Shown here: positions 15,283-22,329 of the stretch, piece by piece | Layout: every line of letters starts with the position of its first letter | How positions within the stretch are numbered: position 1 is the stretch's first letter | Program-made: the position numbers and the translations under genes | Notes under the pieces: generated by a model | Seen by the model: only the letters and a program-made list of their open reading frames with translations | Database searches by the model: none | What the model was told of the DNA's origin: nothing | Source: Candidatus Kaiserbacteria bacterium RIFCSPHIGHO2_02_FULL_55_25 | GTDB taxonomy: Bacteria; Patescibacteriota; Minisyncoccia; Phycocordibacterales; UBA2100 | Direction: 5' to 3' | DNA length: 39,720 bases | Assembly (NCBI GenBank): GCA_001781335.1 | Contig: MFLL01000027.1 | Coordinates: forward strand, 1 to 39,720

Positions 15283-17280
15283 ATGCCTCCCCAGCAGGAA
15301 CTTTCGGAGCACGAGAAGGAGAAAATAGAGCGTTTGCGGCGTGCAATGTACAGCAGGTCGCTTTCAGGTATGCTCGGCGAGCGGCCGCGGCATACGCTTG
15401 GAAAGCCACAGCAAGTCGTCGGCGAGGACTGGGAGGAGAAGGAAATGGGGGCGGAACCTTCGATGGTCGCGCCGCCTACGATGGGTCTCGTGCGCAAAAT
15501 ATTGTGGTGGTTCCTCGGCGCATCAATCATCTTCTTCATCGCGGCGCTCGCGTTTTTCGGATACTACTTTACGCTCGGCGGCGGTTCCTTCGCCGCGTCG
15601 CCGTCAAATATAGACATTTCCATCTCCGGCCCGCCGCAGATAGCGGGCGGCGAACCGGCGAAGCTTCAGATAGTCGTCACCAACCGCAACAAGGTCCCGC
15701 TCCAGCTTGCCGACCTCGTCATCACCTATCCGCCGGGGACGCGCTCGCCGACGGATTTCTCGACCGACTTCCCGACGCAGCGCATTTCATTGGGGAGCAT
15801 TGAGGCGGGCGGAAGCAGGCAGGGGACGGTCTCCGCTGTGTTTGCCGGCACGGAAGGACAGCACGCCAACGTCAAAGTAGAGCTCGAGTATCGCGTATCG
15901 GGCTCGAGTGCGATATTCGTCGCACAATCCGGATACGACGTCACATTCAGCTCCTCGCCCATCACCCTCTCCATCTCAGGCAATACCGAGACCATTTCCG
16001 GTCAGCCGGTACAGCTTGCGGTCACGCTCGCTTCAAACGCCGGTGCGCCGATAAAAGACGCACTCCTGCACGCGGATTTTCCGTTCGGATTCACATTTAG
16101 TAGCGCCGAGCCAGCGCCGGTCTCGAGCGGCCTGTGGGCGGTGGGCGATATCCAGCCGGGACAGACCAAAACGGTGACCATTCGCGGGTCGCTTTCCGGA
16201 CAATCAGGCGATAGCCGCGTCTTCCGCTTCTCGGCGGGCACACGCTCCGGCGCGACATCTACCTCCATCACTACCTCGCTCGCCGACACCACGTATGCGA
16301 TGCAAATATCACAGCCGTTCCTCGGGCTTTCGATAGGCGTGAATAACAGGAGCGGTAAGAGCGTCATTGCCGCGCCGGGCGACACGATTACGGTATCCGT
16401 TACGTATCAAAACAACATTCCGACCGAAATTACCGATGCCATCATCGTTGCGCGTCTCAGCGGTGTCGAAATAGACGGCACGACGGTCAAAACCGCCGAT
16501 GGGTTCTTCCGCTCCACCGACAACACCGTGCTGTGGGACAAGAGCACGACCGACGGCGCGCTTGCAAATCTCGCACCAGGTGCGAAAGGCACGGTCAGCT
16601 TTTCATTCCAAATGCCAAACTCCGATGCGCTGAAAAATATCAAGAATCCGCATCTTGATGTCAGTGTCAACGCCGCGGGGCAGCGGCTTTCGGAGACCGG
16701 TGTGCCGCAAAACCTCCAATCGGCTTCGCGACAAACTATCAAACTCGCGACCGACCTGCAGCTCAACGCGCAGGCGCTCTACTATGCCAATCCGTTCGGC
16801 TCTTCCGGACCGATGCCGCCGAAAGCCGGTACCGAGACGACCTACGGGCTCGTATTTACGATTACCAACTCGACCAACAAAATCAGCGGTGCCCGGCTGA
16901 CGGCGACACTGCCGAGCTACGTCCGCTGGATAGGCTCGCATGCGCCCGCTTCCGAGAGCCTCTCGTTCAATCAGACGGACGGCACCTTTACGTGGAACAT
17001 CGGGGACATTCTCCCCGGAACGGGCATCGGCAGTACGACGCCGCGGCAACTCGCAATCGCCATCGGCTTCACGCCTTCGACGAGTCAGATAGGCGACCAG
17101 CCGGTTCTCGTACAGAACGTTACCTTGAGAGGCCTTGATGCGGCGACCGGCGCAAGCATTTCGCGGACAACCGCACCGAATGTGACTACGAATCTTGCGA
17201 CGATTTCCAAGTCGTCTGCGGAGGCAATCGTCGGGACCGACCCCGGCTTCGCTCCCGCAAACGCAACTGTGGTAAAGTGA
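15283..17280 (+). CDS. Membrane-anchored protein with repeated beta-sandwich domains
   Basis: A 665-residue protein. The first 65 residues are charged and cytoplasmic, followed by one helix, KILWWFLGASIIFFIAALAF (about 72-91), and then a long external part of repeated Ig-like or CARDB/DUF11-type segments. The repeats show as PAKLQIVVTNRNKVPLQLAD, PVQLAVTLASNAGAPIKDA, TITVSVTYQNNIPTEITDA and TYGLVFTITNSTNKISGARL, each starting a beta domain with a (T/V)NxxxxP(I/L) pattern. It is probably a structural or scaffold protein at the cell surface. Similar anchored proteins are common in Parcubacteria. It is followed by glyS with seven bases between stop and start. Confidence 0.75.
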   Translation: MPPQQELSEHEKEKIERLRRAMYSRSLSGMLGERPRHTLGKPQQVVGEDWEEKEMGAEPSMVAPPTMGLVRKILWWFLGASIIFFIAALAFFGYYFTLGGGSFAASPSNIDISISGPPQIAGGEPAKLQIVVTNRNKVPLQLADLVITYPPGTRSPTDFSTDFPTQRISLGSIEAGGSRQGTVSAVFAGTEGQHANVKVELEYRVSGSSAIFVAQSGYDVTFSSSPITLSISGNTETISGQPVQLAVTLASNAGAPIKDALLHADFPFGFTFSSAEPAPVSSGLWAVGDIQPGQTKTVTIRGSLSGQSGDSRVFRFSAGTRSGATSTSITTSLADTTYAMQISQPFLGLSIGVNNRSGKSVIAAPGDTITVSVTYQNNIPTEITDAIIVARLSGVEIDGTTVKTADGFFRSTDNTVLWDKSTTDGALANLAPGAKGTVSFSFQMPNSDALKNIKNPHLDVSVNAAGQRLSETGVPQNLQSASRQTIKLATDLQLNAQALYYANPFGSSGPMPPKAGTETTYGLVFTITNSTNKISGARLTATLPSYVRWIGSHAPASESLSFNQTDGTFTWNIGDILPGTGIGSTTPRQLAIAIGFTPSTSQIGDQPVLVQNVTLRGLDAATGASISRTTAPNVTTNLATISKSSAEAIVGTDPGFAPANATVVK

Positions 17281-17287
17281 CCGCGAT

Positions 17288-18595
17288 ATGGCCGATGTGA
17301 CGATGGAAAAAATAGTCTCGCTCTGCAAGCGCCGCGGCTTCATCTATCCGGGCTCCGAAATATACGGCGGTCTCTCCGGTACATGGGACTACGGGCCCTT
17401 GGGCGTCGAGCTCAAGAACAACATCAAGCAACTCTGGTGGAGAATGTTTGTGCAGGAGCGCGACGATATGTACGGCGTCGACGCAGCCATTCTCATGAAC
17501 CCTGAAGTCTGGAAAGCGAGCGGTCATATCGAGGGATTTCAGGACCCGCTAGTCGAATGTTCCAAATGCAAACGCCGCTTCCGCGCTGATCAGGCAGAAG
17601 AGAAATGCCCAGAGTGCGGCGGAAAATTCGGCGAGGTGAAGCAGTTCAACATGATGTTCAAGACGCAGATCGGCGCGGTGCCGGAGGACGAGGCGTCCAA
17701 TGTGTATCTGCGACCTGAAACCGCCGGCGGCATTTTCGTCAATTTCAAAAATGTTGTCGATTCGTTCCACCCCAAATTTCCGTTCGGTATCGCGCAGATA
17801 GGCAAGGCGTTTCGCAATGAAATCGCTCCGCGTGATTTCATTTTCCGCGTCCGCGAAATGGAACAGATGGAAATTGAATATTTTGTGCGCCCCTCCGGTT
17901 GGGAAGAAAGTTTCGAGGAGTGGCGGAAAGCGGTGCTGGGGTATTTCGAAGCCGTCGGCGTTACGCTCGGCAACATCCACGAGCTCGATGTCCCCGCGGA
18001 AGAGCTTGCCCACTACTCGAAGCGGACTATTGATTTTGAATTCGATTTTCCTTTCGGCAAAAAAGAACTCTCCGGACTGGCATACCGCACTGATTTCGAC
18101 CTGTCCGCACATACCAAGGCTTCCGGCGCGGACCTTACGTATCTCGATGATGCAACGGGTGAGCGCTCCATGCCGCATGTCATCGAACCGTCGTTTGGCG
18201 TTGACCGCACCATCCTCGCGCTCCTCACGAGTGCGTACACCGAAGACGAGCTCGGCGGCGAGCCGCGCACGTACCTCAAATTCAACTCCGCGGTCGCACC
18301 GGTCAAGGCCGCCGTTTTTCCGCTTCTCAAGAACAAACCCGAGCTTGTTGCGAAAGCCCGCGAGGTGTACCTGATGCTCAAAAAGCAGATACCGCAGGTG
18401 ATGTGGGACGACAACGGTAATATCGGCAAGCGTTACCGCCGTCAGGATGAAATCGGCACACCGTACTGCATCACCGTTGATTTCGACACGCTCGGCGAGA
18501 CGGCAAACCTTAAAGACACGGTGACTATCCGTAATCGCGACACCGGCACGCAAGAGCGAGTATCTATTGACAATCTAGCCTCTCGTATAGTATAA
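17288..18595 (+). CDS. glyS: Glycyl-tRNA synthetase, single-chain type
   Basis: A 435-residue class II synthetase of the alpha-2 form. It begins KIVSLCKRRGFIYPGSEIYG and contains GTWDYGPLGVELKNNIKQLW (motif 1 region), a zinc-like insert with CSKCKRRF and CPECGGKF, RPETAGGIF, IGKAFRNEIAPRDFIFRVREM (motif 2, written as a fragment of that stretch) and the C-terminal anticodon domain. It charges tRNA-Gly. The stop TAA overlaps the -10 (TATAAT) of the promoter for the downstream DGR target. It follows the 15283 gene closely, so the two may be one operon. Nothing is missing. Confidence 0.95.
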   Translation: MADVTMEKIVSLCKRRGFIYPGSEIYGGLSGTWDYGPLGVELKNNIKQLWWRMFVQERDDMYGVDAAILMNPEVWKASGHIEGFQDPLVECSKCKRRFRADQAEEKCPECGGKFGEVKQFNMMFKTQIGAVPEDEASNVYLRPETAGGIFVNFKNVVDSFHPKFPFGIAQIGKAFRNEIAPRDFIFRVREMEQMEIEYFVRPSGWEESFEEWRKAVLGYFEAVGVTLGNIHELDVPAEELAHYSKRTIDFEFDFPFGKKELSGLAYRTDFDLSAHTKASGADLTYLDDATGERSMPHVIEPSFGVDRTILALLTSAYTEDELGGEPRTYLKFNSAVAPVKAAVFPLLKNKPELVAKAREVYLMLKKQIPQVMWDDNGNIGKRYRRQDEIGTPYCITVDFDTLGETANLKDTVTIRNRDTGTQERVSIDNLASRIV

Positions 18596-18596
18596 T
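18567..18596 (+). promoter_or_regulatory. Promoter of the DGR target gene, inside the glyS end
   Basis: TTGACA (18567-18572), an 18-base spacer and TATAAT (18591-18596). The -10 overlaps the glyS stop codon. This is the strongest consensus promoter seen in the window and leaves a leader of about 150 bases. Confidence 0.8.
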
Positions 18597-18635
18597 ACAA
18601 CGCTCGTTCTTTGAGACAAAAGGCGCTTTGCCGTG

Positions 18636-18669
18636 GGATAAAAGAGCCGGATTTTCAGCTTTTTTATCC
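18636..18669 (+). promoter_or_regulatory. Hairpin in the DGR target leader
   Basis: GGATAAAAGAGC (18636-18647) and GCTTTTTTATCC (18658-18669) form a 12-pair stem with one G-T pair and a ten-base loop. The right arm has six T, so it could act as an attenuator. Confidence 0.5.
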
Positions 18670-18738
18670 TGTGGCGAAGCCTGGGTGCACGACGGAACCT
18701 CCCGCATGGGGTGGGGGCGGAACTCGTTGCAATCTTGT

Positions 18739-18743
18739 GGAGG
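18739..18743 (+). promoter_or_regulatory. Shine-Dalgarno site of the DGR target
   Basis: GGAGG, six bases before the ATG at 18750. It decides that start over the upstream 18711. Few other genes here have such a site. Confidence 0.75.
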
Positions 18744-18749
18744 AATACC

Positions 18750-19409
18750 ATGGACGGCAATCAATCCCAACAGTTGATGGCCACATTTACGACGAATGTG
18801 GACTGGAACAAGGTCGACTTCGAAAAGATCGGAGCGCAAAGCTTGATCCGCAATCCGAAATTTGCAGGTGCACAATTCCGTGCGTGGATGGAAAACGGCT
18901 GTCGCTTCGTCATCAAGGGCCCGAGCGTGCTCGTCATCGACCGCTCCAAGCCATTCGATTCGACCAGATTCCTCGGCCAAGGGTCGAGCATCTGGCGCGG
19001 TCCGGCCGAGGGCAAGGGCCTCGAAGGCGAGGAAGACCAAGACTCGCGCTCGGTCGCCTTGACCGAACTCGATTTCTCGAGCGTCGCGTTCGACAACTTC
19101 CTGAAGGAAGACGAGCCGACCATCATCGGCGAAGAGAAGCTCGTGCGGATGAAGGCCGACCCGCGCATCCGCTACGACGCGGGGGTTGGTGTGGCGCTCC
19201 TCGACGAGAAGGGCCAGGCCACGTTGCGATGGCTCCACGACACGTATGGAATTACGTGGATGGAGTTCGCAACCGTGCTGCGCTACTCGGACGGCCACCG
19301 GTGCTTCCTGTTTCTCGACCGGCGCGGCGGCGGTTCGTGGCACGCGCGCTGCCGCTGGCTCGGCCACGGTCGCAGTGCCGGCGGCGTGTCTCCGGTTTCT
19401 GCAAGTTGA
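18750..19409 (+). CDS. DGR target protein with C-terminal variable region
   Basis: A 219-residue protein whose last 41 residues (177-217) are the variable repeat of a diversity-generating retroelement. The N-terminal half carries IDRSKPFDSTRFLGQGSSIW and EGEEDQDSRSVALTELDFS, patterns I associate with DGR targets of Patescibacteria. The region before the variable part, LDEKGQATLRWLHDTYGITW, leads into the usual C-type-lectin-like end: YSDGHRCFLFLDRRGGGSWHAR, then VSPVS, two residues before the stop. The invariant frame positions (SDG, FL, L, GSW, WL, GRSAG) would hold the fold while the changed residues form a binding surface. No signal peptide or membrane span was seen, so the protein may be cytoplasmic. 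The ligand is unknown. Confidence 0.9.
   Translation: MDGNQSQQLMATFTTNVDWNKVDFEKIGAQSLIRNPKFAGAQFRAWMENGCRFVIKGPSVLVIDRSKPFDSTRFLGQGSSIWRGPAEGKGLEGEEDQDSRSVALTELDFSSVAFDNFLKEDEPTIIGEEKLVRMKADPRIRYDAGVGVALLDEKGQATLRWLHDTYGITWMEFATVLRYSDGHRCFLFLDRRGGGSWHARCRWLGHGRSAGGVSPVSAS
19278..19401 (+). repeat. DGR variable repeat (VR)
   Basis: 124 bases aligned without gaps to the template repeat at 19729-19852. There are 21 differences and each falls on an adenine of the template; the other 103 bases are identical. The last 16 bases, GTGTCTCCGGTTTCTG, contain no A and are shared, as expected for the initiation-of-mutagenic-homology end. Confidence 0.95.
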
Positions 19410-19452
19410 ACTTACCGCTTTGGTCTGGGGCTGTGCCCTTCGACCTTTGTGC

Positions 19453-19488
19453 ACGGCTCCGCCCCCAAGGCGGAGCCGTTTCCTTTTG
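19453..19488 (+). terminator. Terminator after the DGR target gene
   Basis: ACGGCTCCGCC (19453-19463), the loop CCCAA and GGCGGAGCCGT (19469-19479) make a perfect 11-pair stem, followed by TTTCCTTTT. A hairpin close downstream of VR is also a known feature of DGRs that aids retrohoming. A smaller hairpin GGGC-TGT-GCCC stands at 19428-19438. Confidence 0.8.
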
Positions 19489-19495
19489 ATATGAT
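19487..19495 (+). promoter_or_regulatory. Candidate promoter of the template RNA
   Basis: TGATATGAT is an extended -10 just after the terminator and about 230 bases before TR. No -35 was found. Confidence 0.4.
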
Positions 19496-19728
19496 ACGCA
19501 TGGTAGTAGGCCAATGAGCGTGCGATTACGGTCGTACGCCGCCGAACCCAGCGAACACACATCGGGAGTATTTCCGTCTGCCAATGGAGGGATTGAAATA
19601 GGGTGGTGTATGCAAGCTCAAAAAATGAAGATACTTGGTGCGCGATGCTAGGGCATTCTGATGCCGGATACGATACAGCTCATTTGAGTATTCAAAGGGC
19701 AGTGACATAGGTGGCATCGCGCACGTTT

Positions 19729-19852
19729 CTGCGCAACTCGGACGGCAACCGGTACTTCCTGTATCTCAACCGGAACGACGACGGTTCGTGGAACGCGAAC
19801 TACAACTGGCTCGACAACGATCGCAATGCCGGCAACGTGTCTCCGGTTTCTG
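19729..19852 (+). repeat. DGR template repeat (TR)
   Basis: The 124-base template with 28 adenines, many in AAC codons (which cannot become stop codons when A is changed). VR differs at 21 of these. TR lies 327 bases after the end of VR, on the same strand as the target gene and the reverse transcriptase. Confidence 0.95.
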
Positions 19853-19861
19853 TAACTCTCC

Positions 19862-20233
19862 TCATTTCTCCCCCGCTTTTGCGGGGGAGTTTTGCTTTCT
19901 CAACTGTCCCTGCCAACCTCCGAGCATCTTGCCGACCTCGTCCACTTTTTCGGAGAGTGCGGCGTACTTTTTCACGTCGAGCGATTTTGTCTCCCACAAG
20001 ATCATCAATAATAGTTTCAGCGCATCAATTTTTCGCGTAGCCAGCCGCACGTACGGCAATTTCTCTTCCCGAGAAAGAAATGCTGCTGCTGACGTGGCCT
20101 CTACCGCTTCTATGAACAACCCGTCAATCCGTGCGCCGAGTGAATATCGGTGGATTTTCGGGAGGGTAGAATGATGTTCATGCCAGAGAATGTAGGCCGC
20201 CTTGATGCGCTCCAAAAGGGGCAAAAGCCGCAA
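19862..20233 (-). CDS. avd: Avd-like four-helix-bundle protein of the DGR
   Basis: A 123-residue helical protein. The pattern PLLERIKAAYILWHEHH, RYSLGARIDGLFIEAVEATS, REEKLPYVRLATRKIDALKL and WETKSLDVKKYAALSEKVDE fits the accessory variability determinant family, which forms a pentameric barrel that binds the reverse transcriptase and template RNA. It lies between TR and the reverse transcriptase on the opposite strand, an odd orientation. The frame as read starts at a TTG (20233), which is unlikely. A run of ten C on this strand (20234-20243) blocks the frame from an ATG at 20271; with eleven, the protein would begin MSELNPPSRTPPPLR. It is either a switched-off allele or an assembly error. 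Confidence 0.8.
   Translation of the reverse strand: MRLLPLLERIKAAYILWHEHHSTLPKIHRYSLGARIDGLFIEAVEATSAAAFLSREEKLPYVRLATRKIDALKLLLMILWETKSLDVKKYAALSEKVDEVGKMLGGWQGQLRKQNSPAKAGEK
19868..19895 (+). terminator. Terminator after TR
   Basis: CTCCCCCGC (19868-19876), loop TTTT, GCGGGGGAG (19881-19889), then TTTTGCTTT. It works for the plus strand; on the minus strand it lies inside the last codons of avd without a T run. Confidence 0.75.
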
Positions 20234-20243
20234 GGGGGGGGGG
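20234..20243 (+). repeat. Homopolymer of ten G at the avd 5' end
   Basis: Ten G in a row, in the short region between the avd and reverse transcriptase starts. One more G would join avd to its natural ATG. Confidence 0.85.
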
Positions 20244-20256
20244 TACGGCTAGGCGG

Positions 20257-21243
20257 ATTCAATTCGCTCATTCATACGAGGATATCATCTCGGTCGAGAA
20301 TCTCCTCGCCGCATGGTGTGAGTTCGTGAGAGGCAAACGCCAGAAGAAAGACGTGCAAGAGTTCCAGCATTGTCTGATGGACAATATCCTTGCACTCCAT
20401 CGCGACCTCGCGGCGGGAACGTACGAACATGGCGGCTACAAACACTTCCGCATCAGCGACCCCAAGCCCCGCGACATCCACAAGGCAAGCGTATGCGACC
20501 GCCTGCTCCATCACGCCCTGTATCGCACACTTTACCCATTCTTCGACCGCACCTTTATCGCTGACTCGTATTCATGCCGCAAAGGCAAGGGAACGCACCG
20601 AGCCATGAACCGTTTCCGAGAGTCCGCATACAAAGTATCGCGTAACCACACGCGTACGTGCTGGGTACTCAAGTGCGACATCCGGAAGTTCTTTGCCTCC
20701 ATCGACCAGAACATTCTGCTCGACATAGTCCGTACCTACATTCCCGACAAGCGCACCGTCGCCCTCATCACCAAAGTCGTCGCCAGCTTCCAAAGTTGGA
20801 CACCCGATGTCCAATATGAGCCAAGAGGATTACCACTCGGAAATCTCACGAGCCAACTTCTCGTCAATATCTATATGAACGAGTTCGACCAATTTGTGAA
20901 GCACACGCTCAAGACGAAACAGTACGTTCGCTATGCCGATGACTTCGTGTTTCTTTCCCACTCAAGGGGCACCCTTGAGGAAATGTTGCCGCGTGTACAG
21001 GATTTTCTCAATGCACGTCTACACCTTGCATTGCATCCCGACAAAGTATTCATCAAAACGTTCGCCTCCGGCGTCGACTTCCTCGGCTGGGTGCATTTTC
21101 CCGACCACCGGGTACTGCGAACAGCGACGAAGTGGAGAATGCTACGGAATCTTGCCGACGATGCGTTCGATGCGCGCGTGGAATCGTATCGGGGATTGCT
21201 GGGGCATGGGAATGCACGGAGACTCACTGCGTCGCTCCGCTAA
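20257..21243 (+). CDS. DGR reverse transcriptase
   Basis: About 328 residues if the ATT at 20257 is the start; 305 if the GTG at 20326 is used. The conserved SYEDIISVENLLAAWCEF lies before the GTG, so the true start is upstream of it; no ATG is in frame there. Domains run in order: VLKCDIRKFFASIDQ (the first catalytic Asp), RGLPLGNLTSQLLVNIYMNE (the GxxxSQ motif of DGR-type enzymes) and YVRYADDFVFLS (the catalytic YADD, Asp pair). A thumb follows, GVDFLGWVHFPDHRVLRTAT. The protein copies the template RNA with errors at adenines and sends the product to VR. It is close to reverse transcriptases found in other Patescibacteria and lacks a maturase domain. Confident as a DGR enzyme because TR, VR and Avd are adjacent. 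Confidence 0.93.
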   Translation: MQFAHSYEDIISVENLLAAWCEFVRGKRQKKDVQEFQHCLMDNILALHRDLAAGTYEHGGYKHFRISDPKPRDIHKASVCDRLLHHALYRTLYPFFDRTFIADSYSCRKGKGTHRAMNRFRESAYKVSRNHTRTCWVLKCDIRKFFASIDQNILLDIVRTYIPDKRTVALITKVVASFQSWTPDVQYEPRGLPLGNLTSQLLVNIYMNEFDQFVKHTLKTKQYVRYADDFVFLSHSRGTLEEMLPRVQDFLNARLHLALHPDKVFIKTFASGVDFLGWVHFPDHRVLRTATKWRMLRNLADDAFDARVESYRGLLGHGNARRLTASLR

Positions 21244-21254
21244 TACTCTTATGT

Positions 21255-21260
21255 TACGAT
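21255..21260 (+). promoter_or_regulatory. -10 hexamer of the permease gene
   Basis: TACGAT, nine bases before the ATG at 21270. The same hexamer at the same distance stands before ileS. Confidence 0.4.
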
Positions 21261-21269
21261 GCCCCATAT

Positions 21270-22325
21270 ATGGAGGGGCGCAACTTTAATATTTCCATTA
21301 CATCGGGGACGGTGGTGAAAACCATCTTTATCCTCGGTCTCGCGTGGCTGTTTCTAAAGCTCTATAGCATCGCTCTCATAGTGCTCACGGCTATTGTTAT
21401 TGCTTCGGCAATAGAACCCGGCGTCGCTTCGATCGTGCGCCGCAAAGTACCTCGCGTACTTGCGGTTTTGATGATCTATCTACTCATGATGGGGACATTT
21501 TTCGTCCTATTCTACTTCTTCCTTCCGTCGCTGTTGACTGATTTCGCCACGTTCCTCTCTTCGCTCCCGGCGTACCTCGAAGCTTTTAATCGTACCGGTG
21601 CATTCGACCAGTATGCGAGTATTCTCGGTATCCCCGCGCCGTCAGCCGCCTCCGCAATCGATATCATGGCCGACATCCGGAACGTTTTTAATCTGGGCGG
21701 CGTTTTCGGTAACGCGGTGACGGCGGCGAGCCAGATATTCGGCGGCGTCTTTTCGTTCGTGCTCATCATCGTTTTCTCGTTCTATTTCGCCGTCATCGAG
21801 ACGGGTGTCGATGACTTCCTCCGCATTGTGACACCGCGCTCTCATCAGGATTATGTATTGGGTCTCTGGCGCCGCTCGCAACACAAAATCGGTCTCTGGA
21901 TGCAGGGCCAGCTTATTCTTGCGCTCATTATAGGCGTCCTCGTCTATCTCGGGCTGACGATACTCGGCGTTCCGCACGCGCTTGTCTTGGCGGTCATAGC
22001 GGCATGTTTTGAGATTATTCCGGTCTTCGGTCCGGCGCTTGCAGCGGTGCCTGCGGTGACTATCGCGTTTGTCGCCGGCGGCGCGCCGCTTGGCCTTCTC
22101 ACTGTCGCGCTCTATGTCATCGCCCAGCAATTTGAGAACCACCTCATCTATCCGCTCGTCGTGACACGCGTCGTCGGCGTACCGCCGCTCCTCGTTATCC
22201 TCGCGCTCATTGTCGGAGCGGAGCTCGCGGGCTTCCTCGGCATCATTCTCTCGGTTCCGGTCGCCGCGGCATTGCAGGAATTCGTGCACGATATCGAACG
22301 GGGACACCTGCCGAAGCAAAGCTGA
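21270..22325 (+). CDS. AI-2E family transporter (permease)
   Basis: A 351-residue membrane protein of the family once called PerM or UPF0118. The frame extends up to 21132 but that stretch overlaps the reverse transcriptase; the family start is MEGRNFNISITSGTVVKTIF at 21270 (a -10 hexamer TACGAT stands nine bases upstream). It has about eight hydrophobic helices. A central external loop with DFATFLSSLPAYLEAFNRTG is followed by VIETGVDDFL, and the conserved motif GQLILALIIGVLVYLGL and EIIPVFGPALAAVPAV are those of the family. Members export the AI-2 signal, or exchange Na+ for H+. The substrate here is not known. It lies four bases ahead of metG and is likely co-transcribed. Confidence 0.85.
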   Translation: MEGRNFNISITSGTVVKTIFILGLAWLFLKLYSIALIVLTAIVIASAIEPGVASIVRRKVPRVLAVLMIYLLMMGTFFVLFYFFLPSLLTDFATFLSSLPAYLEAFNRTGAFDQYASILGIPAPSAASAIDIMADIRNVFNLGGVFGNAVTAASQIFGGVFSFVLIIVFSFYFAVIETGVDDFLRIVTPRSHQDYVLGLWRRSQHKIGLWMQGQLILALIIGVLVYLGLTILGVPHALVLAVIAACFEIIPVFGPALAAVPAVTIAFVAGGAPLGLLTVALYVIAQQFENHLIYPLVVTRVVGVPPLLVILALIVGAELAGFLGIILSVPVAAALQEFVHDIERGHLPKQS

Positions 22326-22329
22326 TTCT

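Larger units (their letters stand above)
19496..19895 (+). ncRNA. Predicted DGR template RNA
   Basis: The stretch between the target gene and avd has no gene of its own on the plus strand. It contains TR (19729-19852) and ends at a strong terminator (19868-19895). An open frame across TR exists but reads as a copy of the variable region, not as a separate protein. Both ends are estimates. Confidence 0.6.

Noticed and set aside
17549-18553. Long minus-strand frame (334 codons) opposite glyS
   Set aside because: It lies wholly antisense to a certain gene, and its composition is that of a mirror of GC-rich codons. The same holds for 7798-8769 opposite ileS and 13679-14656 opposite aclA.
19711-20040. 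Plus-strand frame across the template repeat (109 codons)
   Set aside because: It mirrors the variable region, then runs through the terminator and antisense to avd. It is an effect of TR, not a gene.
20326-21243. Group II intron or retron as the source of the reverse transcriptase
   Set aside because: There is no maturase domain or intron RNA end, and TR, VR and Avd are adjacent. DGR is the simpler reading.
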